From NCBI GenBank assembly GCA_008828725.1, contig MEHQ01003881.1:166908-230907 (forward strand): DNA of 64,000 nt, given 5' to 3'. This stretch comes from Saccharina japonica (Eukaryota; Sar; Phaeophyceae; Laminariales; Laminariaceae). Positions 1 through 11,257 of the stretch are shown one piece after another (positions within the stretch are counted from its first letter, which is position 1; the number at the start of each line of letters is the position of its first letter). The position numbers were made by a program, and so were the translations under genes. The notes below the pieces were generated by a model. That model did no database searches and had not been told where the DNA came from. It worked only from the letters and a program-made list of their open reading frames with translations.

Positions 1-271
1 GACCCGCGAGGTTTAAGCCGACCCCGTGAATATAGCCCTGAGAGCTACATTGGTTGCCCCCACGGCCACACGCCGTTTTCTCTACCCCCCGACGCCTAAA
101 GCATGGTCAACGCTAAAATCTAAACTGCTGTGCATGCAGCTCTACTTCCGGCAGTCTCTCGAGCATCCGAAGAAGCGCGCACATGGTATCTCCATGCACG
201 CACCCACCCTTTGCACGTGCCGTCCCTGCGAAGAACGGTGGATGGTTGGTGTTTGGGGCACAGTAATGTGT

Positions 272-310
<39 letters not shown>

Positions 311-556
311 CATACTCATTTGTTTGCTTGCGTTAGTAAGTTGACCATTGACCACGCATGCATCCCTTTCGAGACGGAGCACTGTTCCTACTCCTAATAG
401 TAGAGACACCTCCAACATTTGGGCGCTCGTTACGTTGTTTCCATACATTGCAAATAAACTTTCTGCTAGGGACGTACTCATTTGTTTGCTTGCCTTTTAG
501 TAATTTGACCTTTGACCACGCATGCATCCCTTTTGAGACGGAGCAGGGGGGGGGGG
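272..556 (-). repeat. Two short poly(C)-tailed repeat units
   Basis: Read on the minus strand, each unit runs from CTCCGTCTCGAAAGGGATGC through a variable middle to the conserved 3' end AAATGAGTA. In the first, a pure C tract (38 G on the plus strand, 272-309) follows the 3' end. The second, at about 470-556, is preceded by an oligo(C) tract (plus-strand G run near 546-556). They belong to the short subfamily also seen at 4927-4992, 7205-7335, 8150-8230, 24947-25075 and 52490-52575. Confidence 0.75.
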
Positions 557-647
557 TATACGTTTGAGGTTCTCTCTCTTTTGGTGATACTGGTGCTATT
601 GCCTTGGGATACATCTGTCTGTTGAAGTGGGCTTGGGGGGCGGGGGG

Positions 648-742
648 TGTATCATACTCATGTCGTGCACGGCCGTAGTCGTATGGCCACAGACGCTCGC
701 ATCTCTACAATGCCGGGACGGAGCACGTTGGGTTTTCACCAA

Positions 743-795
<53 letters not shown>
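648..795 (-). repeat. Short fragment of the long poly(C)-tailed repeat
   Basis: On the minus strand, a 52-base C tract (G at 744-795) is followed at once by GTTGGTGAAAACCC, then the conserved TGCTCCGTCCCGGCATTGTA and GGCCGT...CATGAGTA 3' region. This is the last ~100 bp of the long subfamily, starting at the same internal breakpoint as the copies at 25076 and 61877. Confidence 0.7.
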
Positions 796-797
<2 letters not shown>

Positions 798-1392
798 ACC
801 CGGGAGCATTAAAATATGGGATCCCGATAGACGGACATTCACTCCCAGCTTTTTCGATGTACAAAACATGATACTATGTAGCGTGCTTAAAAAAGGAAGT
901 ATCAATACATGTTGAGCTCGTAATTTTGTCACGTGAGTGTCACTGAAATACTCTACTTGTAGTAAACAGCTTACCAGGTTATAATTCTTCGATTTCGAGT
1001 ACAGTTGTGTTGATCGACCCGAGCTCGCGGAGCTCGTCGGCAAAAACGTTTTATCGTCGTCGGATTGTAATGTCCGCTTGTGAAGCTAAACAAAAGTTGA
1101 GTTGCCCCAGAGAGGCCTTGAGAGTCATGACCAGTGAGTGGCGAGGGGCTTTCGTCCCGGAGATCATCGTTGACAGGGGGATTGGATGCTTCGAGACTCC
1201 AACGTATATGCGCTGTTCGTTCTAGAAGGAGTTGCGTATCAAATGTATGTACCTGTTGAGCTATATAAGTCACGCATCCGAATTAGCTTAACAGGTACTC
1301 CTATTATACGTACGTACGTAGAGTCTTCTAGAACGAACATCTCCCACACGCTCGTGGTAAAGTGTAGCCGCCACAACAGATCTGCTCAGTAG

Positions 1393-1430
<38 letters not shown>

Positions 1431-2297
1431 CATCATTATTATTACTATTGTTATTATCAAAATTATTACTATTATTGTCCTTGCCCTCCGAGGATAGAAT
1501 GTTTAGCACGAGCTTCAACATTGCTCACTCATGAGCACTCCACGAAATATCCCACGGGGCACTCAAAATCGGTTGAAATTCACGCGATGTCAAGCAGATT
1601 CAACATAGTGCGAGGTGTACTCTAAAACAATAGGCCCTGGGAGCTAACCCTATACTAACCCCGCCTCCCTCAAGCTAGAAAACCCCGACCTCCCGCTGGG
1701 AAAGTTCTCGGAAAAAAACTGCGTTGTGCGTTGAGGAGTATACGTTTTTCTGTGCACTATATCAGCCATGTTGGGGGAAAGGCTGCCATGGACAGAGGGC
1801 AGGGCTATCTATGTAGATATTACCACGAACTCGTAATTTCCCCGCGGAAAGAAGTTTATTGTAATGCTACAACACCCGGCCCCCGTTTGGCAAATTGACC
1901 AAAGCCTACGATACAACGCCGTTTTTTTAATGAATTCATACTAATTCAAGACGTTCAGTAGTTTTCACAATCGAAGGACACGCACGATATGTGAGCTACA
2001 TCATCAGTATGACTCTTTAAAACGATGGAAATTACTCCGAGGCATCGGAGACCTCGGGGTACACGTAATAATGCCAATCTATGGGCTAGTTAGCCTATAC
2101 CTTTAGTTTAAAATTATTACGTGTGGCATAAAACATGTACTGCTGTCATATTCATACGTAGTCCCCTATAAAGGAGAAGAACCGACTCGTACGTCAAAAC
2201 TCAACGGTACATTTTTTAAGTCCCATCCCATGTTGTTATGATATTCGCCCTTTTTTCTATCTCTCCCTCCTGCTGCTGCTGCTGCTGCTGCATACGA

Positions 2298-2345
2298 TGT
2301 ATAGTCGTAACTGAGATCCGGGCGTCACATACGCAGCAGGCTCGT

Positions 2346-2401
<56 letters not shown>

Positions 2402-2540
2402 CCACTCACTGCGCTTCGTGCCCTCCTTGCATTTTTATCGCGAGGAGACTTCGACCCCCTTTGTTCCCTCGTCGACTCGCGTCGTATCGCGAGGAGACTT
2501 CGACCCCCTTTCTTCCCTCGTCGACTCGCGTCGTATTGCG
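2298..2540 (-). repeat. SINE-like repeat fragment carrying a 52-bp C run
   Basis: Related to the tRNA-headed repeat at 35780-36094. It shares the segments GTCGTAACTGAGATCC, CCTTGCATTTTTATCGCGAG and CCCTCGTCGACTCGCGTCGTA. A pure C tract (2347-2398) occupies the C-rich part of the element, and a 45-bp segment ending in GTCGTAT is tandemly duplicated at about 2445-2535. Orientation is given relative to the tRNA-like head, which is missing here. Confidence 0.6.
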
Positions 2541-3092
2541 CATATGTATGATAGGGTATGGGTGTAAATTATTCATGTAAAATCATTGCTTGAGCTAGTA
2601 ATTGTGAATTCATTACGTATTGGTTTGTGTTAGGAGACGGTATCGGAGTTGGCAGTAGCATTACGGTGTACCATAGTAAATACTAGTAAATAGAACCTAC
2701 GGTACACCCCCCAAAAAAAAAACTCTATTTTTACCTGTTGTTACGTTGGAGATTGAGCTAAAAGACAAAAAAAGTGAAAGATAGCTCAATCTGAGGTTTG
2801 TGGAAGGGCGGAAGAACTGTTGAGAAGAAAGTTGTGGTTCCAGTCTTCTGGCTTACAGTGCCAACCGGGGATGCTCAGCAAGCAGTGCTTTCAAGGTCGG
2901 TAAAGCGACACAGAAAGAGCAGCTTGACGGGGCAAGAGTATCAACATCACCGTAGAAATAAGTGGCGCTAGATTGATACACAGCCAGAACACTGGCAAGC
3001 GCTTATCCCGTAGTTTTATCCCGTAGTTTTCTTGCCCGTTTGGCATTGGTCCTATTTACTATGCCCCCCCGTAATTATTGAATACTGGTAGT

Positions 3093-3135
3093 GGTCCCTC
3101 TATAGTGCGGTCCCTCTATAGTGCCGGTGGTTGCC
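3093..3135. repeat. Partial copy of the GGTCCCTCTATAGTGCC repeat
   Basis: Contains two head-to-tail words GGTCCCTCTATAGTGC and then GGTGGTTGCC. The same words in the same order start a longer copy at 3384, just past the aminopeptidase exon, so the exon sits between two direct copies. Confidence 0.6.
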
Positions 3136-3207
3136 CTCATGTATATGTGTGATACCTGGTACCAGGTATGTTCTAACTTTTTTTGTCGCGGGACGATGTA
3201 TTAACAG

Positions 3208-3367
3208 GTGGGGCGACCTGTGGCTGAACGAGGGCTTCGAGTCCTGGATGCAGACCTACGCTGCCCACGAGCTGTCCCCCAAGTGGGGCATGTGGGAGCA
3301 GTTCGTCGTGTCCGACCAGCAGTCGGCCCCCAGGCTCGACTCACTGCGCTCATCTCACCCTATCCAG
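3208..3367 (+). CDS. Orphan exon of an M1-family zinc aminopeptidase
   Basis: A 160-nt internal exon bounded by AACAG| and CCAG|GTACAG. One base completes a split codon and 53 residues follow. It encodes WGDLWLNEGFESW, the core gluzincin segment in which the Glu of NEG is the third zinc ligand of M1 aminopeptidases, and continues to SSHPIQ, matching the conserved NSHPIE of puromycin-sensitive-type enzymes. These enzymes remove N-terminal residues from peptides. The HExxH exon that should lie upstream, and the following DAISYxKG exon, were not found between position 1 and the next gene at 14333. It may be part of a gene with very long introns extending left, a pseudogene relic, or a captured exon; direct copies of a repeat flank it on both sides. 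The open frame and intact splice sites argue against great age. Family assignment is firm; functional status is not. Confidence 0.82.
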
Positions 3368-3383
3368 GTACAGTAGCAGTAGA

Positions 3384-3565
3384 GGTCCCTCTATAGTGAG
3401 GTCCCTCTAAAGTGCCGGTGGTTGCCCGCTATAGTGCCTGTGGAATCGCTTGGCACAGGTGGGATTCACTATTAATAGTGTGGCAGTGTGCGGAGTAGTG
3501 CCGGTTGCTGCTATAGTGCCGGTATTGTTGCCTGTGGCGCATACCGGCACTATACGAGAGGGACC
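3384..3565. repeat. Dispersed foldback-type repeat (GGTCCCTCTATAGTGCCGG)
   Basis: Starts with GGTCCCTCTATAGTG and ends with the reverse complement CCGGCACTAT...GAGAGGGACC, so it has terminal inverted repeats. A related copy in opposite orientation lies at about 23560-23725, sharing GATTCCACAGGCACTA and TGGTGAATCCGAT-like internal words. Confidence 0.65.
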
Positions 3566-4367
3566 ATTATTATACTGTACTGGGTATTATTCGGCAAATA
3601 GCAGAGCCCTCTATAAACCCCTGAACGTCTCCAGGGGCCCGGGGGCTGAGATTCTCCGAGCCCCAGGGATGCACTATGTCATTGGGGGGGGGTTTGCAAA
3701 ATCTTAGAGAGGGGAAAATAACCGGGGGGGGGGGTGTCGTGGCACTTAGGTTAGGCCTGGGACCGCACCCCCCCCAACAGCCCCAACACAACAGGCGGAA
3801 ATGGCAGAGTCAACTAAACTATGAATGGTCACAGTAGTAGTAATAGTAGTAGTAGTAGTAGTGGTTTATGGGTCACTCGTGTTAGAGATCGATCACACAG
3901 AGCAGTGTCACAGTAGTTAGTGTAGCTTCTAGACATAGACAGAGGCCGGCCTCATGCAAATTTGCAGCCAAGGGTCATCTCATCAATCATTGCATCTAGA
4001 TAGAGCATCAATCTCCTTGCTATATACAGCTATAGCTACACGAGAAAATCTATCTAAGGAAGGAAGGAAGGAAGGAAGGAAGGAGATAGTTTTAGGTCTC
4101 CTCTTCACCGTTGAGACTAGGAAGACGCCGATTGATTGTTTTTCTTTTCCTCTCATTTCACATCACAACGCCCGCTTACTTACTACCCGCTGACTTACGC
4201 AGCACGCTCGATGACACCCACGTTATGCATCGACAACACAAACGAACAAGGATGAGGGGAAGCTGTGTAGTAGTCTACTCCATGGGATGAGATGATCACG
4301 GCTACTACTACTACAGCACGCGACAGATGTTAAGAATCTGATAATTAATCATTTGAGACTGAGATTT

Positions 4368-4926
4368 GGGGGGGGGGGGGGGGGGGGGGGGTGGGGGGGG
4401 GGGGGGGGGGGTACTCATGTCGTGCACGGCCGTAGTCATATGACCATAGACCCTCGCATCCCTACAATGCCGGGACGGAGCACGTTGGGTTTTCACCAAC
4501 CAGGCAGACATTGCTTGCACCAAGCGCGAAGCGCCGTGAGTTATTGGGCGAGTCGCATGGAGGGTGAGCTGCATCCTGCTAAGAACCGCCTCTGAGGCGG
4601 ACTTGCATATGGACGACAGCTTCAATGAGTTAATTAAATTTCTGGTGTGGCCACTTCCGGAGACAGCAATGGGTTTTACTATGTAACTGCCTCGCGGATG
4701 CCTTACCATATTAACACTACGTGATACGACCATTCCCCTTGTGCGGAGCAAAGGTTCTCCACCTCGCACAAATGATCTAACAAGACCACCAGCTTTGGGG
4801 ACCGCCGAAAAAAAAAAAAACGGCCCCCTGGTTGTCTAGCTCACGCAGCGAGTGGCGTGTTTTACAGCGTCGTTGCTAACCGACGCCAACCCAACCTATA
4901 AATATATAGGGAAGGGGGGGGGGGGG
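4368..4926 (-). repeat. Near full-length poly(C)-tailed repeat
   Basis: On the minus strand the body starts after an oligo(C) tract (4914-4926) with TATATATTTATAGGTTGGG and GACGCTGTAAAACACGCC. It passes through CCGCACAAGGGGAATG, GGCCACACCAGAAATT, CAAGTCCGCCTCAGAGGCGG and CTTCGCGCTTGGTGCAAGCA, and ends CGACATGAGTAC followed by a 44-base tract that is all C except one A (4368-4411). It has no coding capacity. It aligns over its whole length with the plus-strand copy at 6149-6723. Confidence 0.8.
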
Positions 4927-4992
4927 CGTACTCATTTGTTGCTTGCCTTAGTCATTCGGCCATTGACCGCGCATCCCTTTCGAGACGGAGAT
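4927..4992 (-). repeat. Short poly(C)-tailed repeat unit
   Basis: Directly abuts the oligo(C) tract at the start of the long copy to its left. It contains TACTCATTTGTTGCTTGCC and CCTTTCGAGACGGAG on the plus strand and is followed by another short G run near 4994-5000. Confidence 0.7.
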
Positions 4993-5856
4993 TGGGGGGG
5001 CGGAGGGGGAGACGAGAATGCGACCTCTCTTTGTACTGAAAATAGTGTGGGACACACCCAGTCTTACTTACGTAATAATTCCAGTCTGGCCAAAAATAAG
5101 AGATTCTTAACATATTTGTGTCGCGTATTGTATGGCGTGTGTGTTCTTCACATAAATACACCGTTCTTTCCATACCCGTCTTGACATCCAGCACACCCAG
5201 TGTCCGTGCCGATTCTTCAATCCTAGAAGAGACACAACAACCAAGATCTGTGGTCACAAAACCACGACAAAAGGAGATACGACTACCTTGTGATTATACT
5301 TTGTAATCAATGCAGTAAATCATAGTAGACAATGCGATGCCATGCATGGCAAGGGGGGGGGGGGGGATCTGTCTCACGTTTTGATTGTTTTTTTTTTACA
5401 AAAAAAAAGGTTTCATGTTTTCAGCGGCTCCAGAGCGACGTTCGCGACGGGTGGTTTATCTATTGTACCTACGCGTACTGTATATACGTATTATATGTAT
5501 GCAGCATTGATGTCTTTGTAGTCTTTCGAAAGAGCTGGGACGAGAGCTTGCTATGTACCTGTCGGGCTTGCCCCGGAGCTGCGCTACTCGCACGCGGAAG
5601 TATCATAGGACGGGCGGACGCATGCATGCTACTATACGGTAGAGGTGCACTATACTTTTTCTGAGCGCGGTCACTTATGAGGCACTCTATTACCTCAACC
5701 GAGAATCGTTTCCGGACGAAAACAACCGAAAAAAATGGTTTCGGACGAAAACAACCGAAAAAAATGTTTTCGGACGAAAACAACCGATTTTTTATTTCGG
5801 ACAAAAAAAAAAAAAAGTGCTATGAATACGTACCCGATGAACAATTCCGTGGTCTT

Positions 5857-5948
5857 AACCCTTTTAGAACTGCAGTCCCGTTTCGGGGACAAATTGCTTA
5901 GAATTAGAGTGGTTCGTCCCCAAAACGGGACTGCAGTTCTAAAAGGGT
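5857..5948. repeat. 92-bp palindromic MITE (AACCCTTTTAGAACTGCAGT)
   Basis: Terminal inverted repeats of about 36 bp read AACCCTTTTAGAACTGCAGT then CCCGTTTCGGGGACAA, mirrored at the right end. Related copies lie at 23249-23349, 25313-25406 and 25804-25898. Too short to encode protein, so probably a non-autonomous DNA element. Confidence 0.75.
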
Positions 5949-6148
5949 CAAGTAGAAAACGAAAAATAGTGCGACACAAGAAAAGAGGAAAATTCCGACG
6001 ACGATTTTGGGTTAAGGCAAGGAGCCCCGTCGTTCCGAAATAATTTCAGCCAAAAAAAGGTATACCTTATACTCGTACCTCTATCGTAAGCACGCGTCAT
6101 ACATACGTACGGAGTTCCATTTTTGAGCGCGCAAGCCATTCTTGCCGA

Positions 6149-6723
6149 CCCCCCCCCCCCCCCCCCCCCTATTATAGGGTTGGCGTATGGCTCGGTTGCT
6201 AACGAGCGCTGTAAAACACGCACTCGCGACTCGTGAGCTAGATCAACCAGGTGCTCGTTTTTTTTTGTTATTTTTTTGTTGCGCACGGTCACCCGAAAGC
6301 TTGGCGGTCGAGTAGTTATCATTTGTCGGGGTGGGAGAACCTTTGTTCCGCACAAGCGGCGAATGGTGCGTGATCACGTAGTGTTAATAATGCGTAAGGC
6401 GTCCGCGAGCATTACATACGTAAAACCCATTGCTGTCTCCGGAAGGGCCACACCAGAAATTAAATTTAACTCAATTTAGAAGCTGTCGTCCCATATGGCA
6501 GTCCGCCTCAGAGGGCGGTTCTTAGCAGATGCAGCTCACCCTCCATGGACTCGCCCCATATCCTCACGGCGTTTCGCGTCTTGGCTGCAAGCCAATGGTC
6601 TGCCTGTGTTGTGAAAACAACCACGCGCATCCGTCCGGCAATTGTAGAGCATGCGAGGGTTCTATGTTCATCATGACTACTGCCCGTGCCACAACATCAT
6701 GAGTACACCCCCCCCCCCCCCCC
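6149..6723 (+). repeat. Full-length poly(C)-tailed repeat, plus orientation
   Basis: Bounded by C runs on both sides (6149-6169 and 6708-6723). The body begins TATTATAGGGTTGGCG and GAGCGCTGTAAAACACGC, holds a T-rich internal stretch at 6258-6280, then TTGTTCCGCACAAGCGGCG, GGGCCACACCAGAAATTAAA and GTCCGCCTCAGAGGGCGG, and ends CATCATGAGTACA(C)n. It is the best plus-strand reference copy in the window. Confidence 0.8.
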
Positions 6724-7204
6724 TGCCCGCCGCCCCCGCCAGGAGCTTATAAACGTAATATCTACCACACCCTGGACAATAGCCTACTGAACATGCTTAG
6801 ATCCTAAAACAATAGCCTATTGTCCCGTGTCCTCTGAGCCTGTTGGGTTAAAGGAAATAGGTATCGGTGGACAGATTTGACCCTCCTGGTGCAGGTTTCA
6901 GTAGGTGCCGATATCCCAACCTATTGACAGACCAATAGGCTTATTCAATAGGCTATTGTCCAGGGTGTGATGTATCTACCAGGTATGATAGCTGCTGTGA
7001 TGGCATGATACTGCTTGGATGATGATGTGGAAATCCCGGTAATTACCTGGTGGTGACAGGTGTATTGGGGCCGTATTGGTGTGTATTGGGGCCGTATTGG
7101 TAGTACTTGGGAGGTTAGTAAAAACAGCCGTGTACAGGGAAGCACGCAAAACAAAAAAATCGAACCCACACTCTTCTTTGTGTTCGAGAGCCACAGACAG
7201 GGAG

Positions 7205-7335
7205 AGGGGGCGTACTCATTTGTTGCTTGCCTTAGTCATTTGACCATTGACCACGCATCCCTTTCGAGACGGAGCACCGTTCCTACTCCTAATAGAGACA
7301 TCTCCAAACACTTGGGCGCTCATTACGCTGTTTCC
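7205..7335 (-). repeat. Short poly(C)-tailed repeat unit with longer 5' part
   Basis: Contains TACTCATTTGTTGCTTGCC, CCTTTCGAGACGGAGCACCG and ACTTGGGCGCTCATTACG on the plus strand. The same extended body occurs at 24947-25075 in the other orientation. Confidence 0.7.
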
Positions 7336-7849
7336 AGACAGGAAGGGAGGGGTAGATTAAAACCAAGCAAACCATGTTTTTTTTCTTGGGTCATTTTCTC
7401 GATTCGTACACAGAAAATCCCGACGCTCCGTTTTTTTTTTTTTTTATGGCATTTTTCTTCTACGCGTAGGAGTGTGGCTCTCCGTTGTTGTCTTTTTTTG
7501 GAACTCCCCTGATGGGATGTATGTGTGGTGTTTTGGGGTCCAAAGTGGGTTCTGTGAATACTATCATTGCCCACCGCAATGATAATAATGGACTACGTAC
7601 TATTATTTTTGTTGTTCTTGCTATTTCGCGACAATGTGGAGCATGAATGAGAGCTTCAATAACGTTCATCACTCACATAATAAGCACTCCGAAATAAAAA
7701 ACATCGTAGCACGTATACTACGTGTTCCCACTATGATATAACATAGCACCACCCTGCTGTCCCGAAATATCAGCACCGTTTTGATGGCATATATATTACA
7801 ATACGTCAGGTTCTCATGATATTTAGGGACATTCATGCGATGCAAGTCG

Positions 7850-8060
7850 ACGAGGGAAGAAAGGGCTGGAGTTTTCTCGCGATAAAAATGCAAGGCACGA
7901 ACCGTACGTAATGGGGGAGGAGGGAGAAGAGCCTACTATCTACGTTGTGACCCCAGATCTGAGTTACGACTATTAATAGGAAGGAGAGAGGAAAAGCAGG
8001 GCGAAGATAATAAAAGGGATGAAAAAGAAAGAGATAAAAATGGTGGTACGTATCGATTAT
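7850..8060 (+). repeat. 5'-truncated SINE-like repeat
   Basis: Shares CTCGCGATAAAAATGCAAGG, GACCCCAGATCTGAGTTACG and the A/G-rich tail GAAGATAATAAAAGGGATGA with copies at 18546-18700 and 45240-45420 and with the tRNA-headed copy at 35780-36094. Confidence 0.65.
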
Positions 8061-8149
8061 TACAGTAGTGTTTGTATTGCGTTTGCCATCCGGCATTGAT
8101 TGAAATGATGAAGTTCAACGTTGACCACTCAGAAACATTCATTCCCCTC

Positions 8150-8230
8150 CCCCCGAAAGTCTCGAAAGGGATGCATGGTCAATGGCCAAATGGCTAAGGC
8201 AAGCAAAAAATGAGTACGCCCCCCCGCCCC
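8150..8230 (+). repeat. Short poly(C)-tailed repeat unit
   Basis: Reads GTCTCGAAAGGGATGCATGG ... AAGGCAAGCAAAAAATGAG then TACG and C-rich sequence. Plus orientation of the short subfamily. Confidence 0.7.
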
Positions 8231-8483
8231 CCCTTTCGCCCCCCCCCCTCTCCAGAAAAAAGAAAACCAAGAGAAACGAAAATGAATGTTTAGTTAAAAA
8301 ATGATGGGGTCTCTCTCGCGTGCCTCGGCCGGCAATCCCACTTACTACTGTCACTTACCTACTATTAGTTGGACTATTGGTATTACAGTAGTACTTCGAA
8401 CCAGTAATAGATAGAACTATTAATAGAACTATTAGTAAAACAGATAGTTATGGAGGACAGGGTACTACAGTACGTAGACATCT

Positions 8484-8757
8484 ATATGGGCTATGACCCT
8501 CCAAAAATTGGAGGGTCATAGCCCATAGGTAGGCAGACATCGTCACCTCTCCAAAAATTGGAGGGTCATAGCCCATATAGGTAGGCAGACATCGTCACCT
8601 CTCCAAAAATTGGAGGGTCATAGCCCATATAGGTAGGCAGACATCGTCACCTCTCCAAAAAGTTGGAGGGTCATACGTAGCCCATAGGTAGGCAGACATC
8701 GTCACCTCTCCAAAAAGTTGGAGGGTCATAGCCCATAGGTAGGCAGACATCGCCACC
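8484..8757. repeat. Tandem array of hairpin-forming ~62-bp units
   Basis: About five units, each carrying the palindrome CTCCAAAAATTGGAGGGTC with ATAGCCCATA(TA)GGTAGG and CAGACATCGTCACC. The first unit has the full inverted repeat GGGCTATGACCCTCC / GGAGGGTCATAGCCC. A solo hairpin of the same family lies at 10808-10851, and a decayed half at about 11975-12005. Confidence 0.8.
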
Positions 8758-9252
8758 CTCTTATCACAAATGCCAACCATCCATGAAGATACATATCATA
8801 CGTTAACCAACATCCGGTCTACGATACCTGGTATCATGCATGGTCTTCATATATATGGTTGACGTTCGGGGATACAAACCCAGAACGCTACGTATGTATA
8901 CCAGAGGGGGTGAAGGGTCCTCTATGAGAACAACCCCCCCACTCCCAGACTCTTTTTCTTCTATGAGATATCTCGTTGCGAGATGCGAGGGGCGAGGTTT
9001 TTTTGTGGAGGCACACCTGCTCCTTGCCACATGCATGTACCAGGTATGCCCGAAAGAAAAAGTGGGCGTCACAAGACCTCGGCCGAACAAACCTGTCCAA
9101 GACCCCGACATCGATATGGCCGACATCATCTATCTGAGGACGGCGACTTCCATAATAATGGCGTCGACGATAAGATTTGTTGTTCTACAGTCGACTGTCG
9201 TCGTTCGATAGAGAGAGGTAGTACTTGATTGGCGATAATTTTTCTGATTGAA

Positions 9253-9481
9253 GGGGCTCCTTACGGCCCATATTAACGAGTATAAAATAAATTCAATTTG
9301 GAAAAAATAAAATTCAAATTCGCTTTTCATAGGTCAACACACGCACCAGCATCAAATATTAGGATCTTGGGGTATAATCTTTGATGCTGGTGCGTGTGTT
9401 GACCAATAGAAAGCGAATTTGATTTTGTTTTTTTAATCAAATTGAATTTATTTCATGTTCGTTAAAATGGGCCCTTAACCC
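9253..9481. repeat. 230-bp foldback element
   Basis: Two arms of roughly 105 bp, mostly identical, pair around a loop at about 9361-9378. Matching words include TGGTCAACACACGCACCAGC / GCTGGTGCGTGTGTTGACCA and AAATAAATTCAATTTG / CAAATTGAATTTATTT. It encodes nothing and is probably a MITE. Confidence 0.8.
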
Positions 9482-9784
9482 AAAAAACCGTCGGACTTTT
9501 TTCATTTTTGTGTTGCAATTTTGTTGTTGTTGCATCGTTAGAGGCGATGGGATGGGGTTCCTCGGGTGTACTAGTTGTTCTGGTCGCCTCCCAAAACAGT
9601 TAGTAGTGGTTTGGTGGGGTATAGAGCATAGGGCTCTTCTTCCCTCAGAAACAAACGCGGTACACCTCTATCGTAGCAGCAGGCGTCGAAAGTTGTTGCT
9701 ATTTATTTGTTTTCCCTTCACACCTCCAAGCCCTTCCAGGTATACCGGTACGATGGTGGGCGTGCACACACCCCCCCTCTCCCC

Positions 9785-10083
9785 CCCCCTCTGGCCACAC
9801 CGGAAATTAAATTAAATCATTGAAGATGTCAATCCATATATATGCAAGTCCGCCTCACAAGCGGTGGTTCTTAGTAGGATGAAGCCCACCCTTCGTGCGA
9901 CTCGTTCAACACCTCACGGCGCTTCGCGCTTGATGTGGTGCTAGCTAGCAATCAATGTCTGCCTGGTCGGTGATAATCCGACATACATACATGCTTCGTC
10001 CCGACATTGTAGGGATGCGAGGGTCTATGGTCATACGACTACGGCCATGCATGAATATGAAGTACCCCCCCCCCCCCCCCTCT
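9785..10083 (+). repeat. 3' half of the long poly(C)-tailed repeat
   Basis: Begins within the element at GGCCACACCGGAAATTAAA and continues through AAGTCCGCCTCACAAGCGG, GGCGCTTCGCGCTTG and GGTCATACGACTACGGCCAT to GAAGTACCC and a C run, so the 5' half is missing. Confidence 0.75.
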
Positions 10084-11257
10084 CTTGTCATAGACGGGAT
10101 GCGGGGGGGGGGGGGTGATAGGGCTCGTAGTGGCCCCGGTATACAATATGACCGATCTCGACGGGGGGGGGCCGCTTGCGAGAAGGAACGTTTAGGGGGG
10201 GGGGGGGGTCCCAACTCACGAGCTGCATGACGCCATAGATAAGTATGATATCATAGATAGGTACACGCATGCATGATATTATGGTAATATTTCTACCGCG
10301 GGTGCCCCCCCCTGTGTTCACGCCGCTGGGTTGCTATACTATAATAATAGCAGGGTAGGTTGTGCCTGTCGTGTATGACATTGCATCGCATTGTCTACCC
10401 CCCCTTACGGCGATGCAATGCGGTATCTCTGCCGTGTCGTAGCTTTGTCACCACAGAGCTGGTACCTCTCTACGTAGTATGGAGAATCGGCGCGGCCACG
10501 ACTGGGTGTGCTGGATCTCGACGGGTAGAAAAGACGGTTTCATGTGAAAAGAACAAACACGGCACACACACCACAGCGCCAAATTGCCGAATTGTGGAAC
10601 GGAAAGCGGAAAAAATGGGTATACAAAGCGGAGCTAATTTGTTGTCGACCATTTTATTTACAGTTAGTATCTTGTTTTTTGTCGTCATCGCGTTTGCTTT
10701 TTTTATTCCATGCCAATTCTCCCAAAGGGTGCGACTTTTGTGATGTTCATCGAATTCTGCCTCGAAGGTTGCCAACTCTCCCGTTCTGAGCGGGGTTCTG
10801 TACTTTGGGCTATGACCCTCCAAAAATCAATTCGGAGGGTCATAGCCCATAACAGCAGTAGGTCATGTATTTTGTAGTTATAGACGGATAGAGCTTTGGA
10901 AAAATGGTTGGAACAGGCGTAACGGTATAAAAAGAGATATATGGCTGAACAGGGCTCAGTTCAATTCAACCATATATATGGTACACCTGGTGTTGCTACC
11001 CTACCACTTTGGCGCGGAAATATAAGGACCGTTTACACATTCACAAGGAACATTACACGATGCTTATATTTCCGTCTAGAGTCGTACGTACGTGCGTGCA
11101 CGAGCTGGCTCAAGCTGAACGTCTCAAAAATTATCTTGCCATCACGAATGCCACTTTCACTGCTGTGGTAGTACTCGAATATAACATACCTGGCATTTGG
11201 TATCATGCTGACCCCCATGAACAACGGAACACGGTGGGGTGACATAGCACGGGGTGG

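Larger units (their letters stand above)
1..3207. other. Repeat-rich non-coding region at the left edge
   Basis: No convincing exon is seen here. It holds poly-G runs at 272-309 and 744-795 with pieces of the poly(C)-tailed repeat, an imperfect ATT/ATC microsatellite around 1393-1477, a CTG run near 2270-2291, a pure C run at 2347-2398 inside a SINE-like fragment, and a split foldback repeat at about 2670-3075. The open frames here are poly-Gly or poly-Pro translations of homopolymers. Nothing recognisable lies between about 850 and 1390 or between 1500 and 2220. Confidence 0.7.

Noticed and set aside
26..871. Open frames with long Gly or Pro runs across 272-309 and 744-795
   Set aside because: They are translations of poly-G/poly-C homopolymers with repeat flanks on both strands and have no domain.
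8484..8757. Possible CRISPR array
   Set aside because: The units are contiguous tandem hairpins without unique spacers, in a eukaryotic intergenic region with no cas-like genes.
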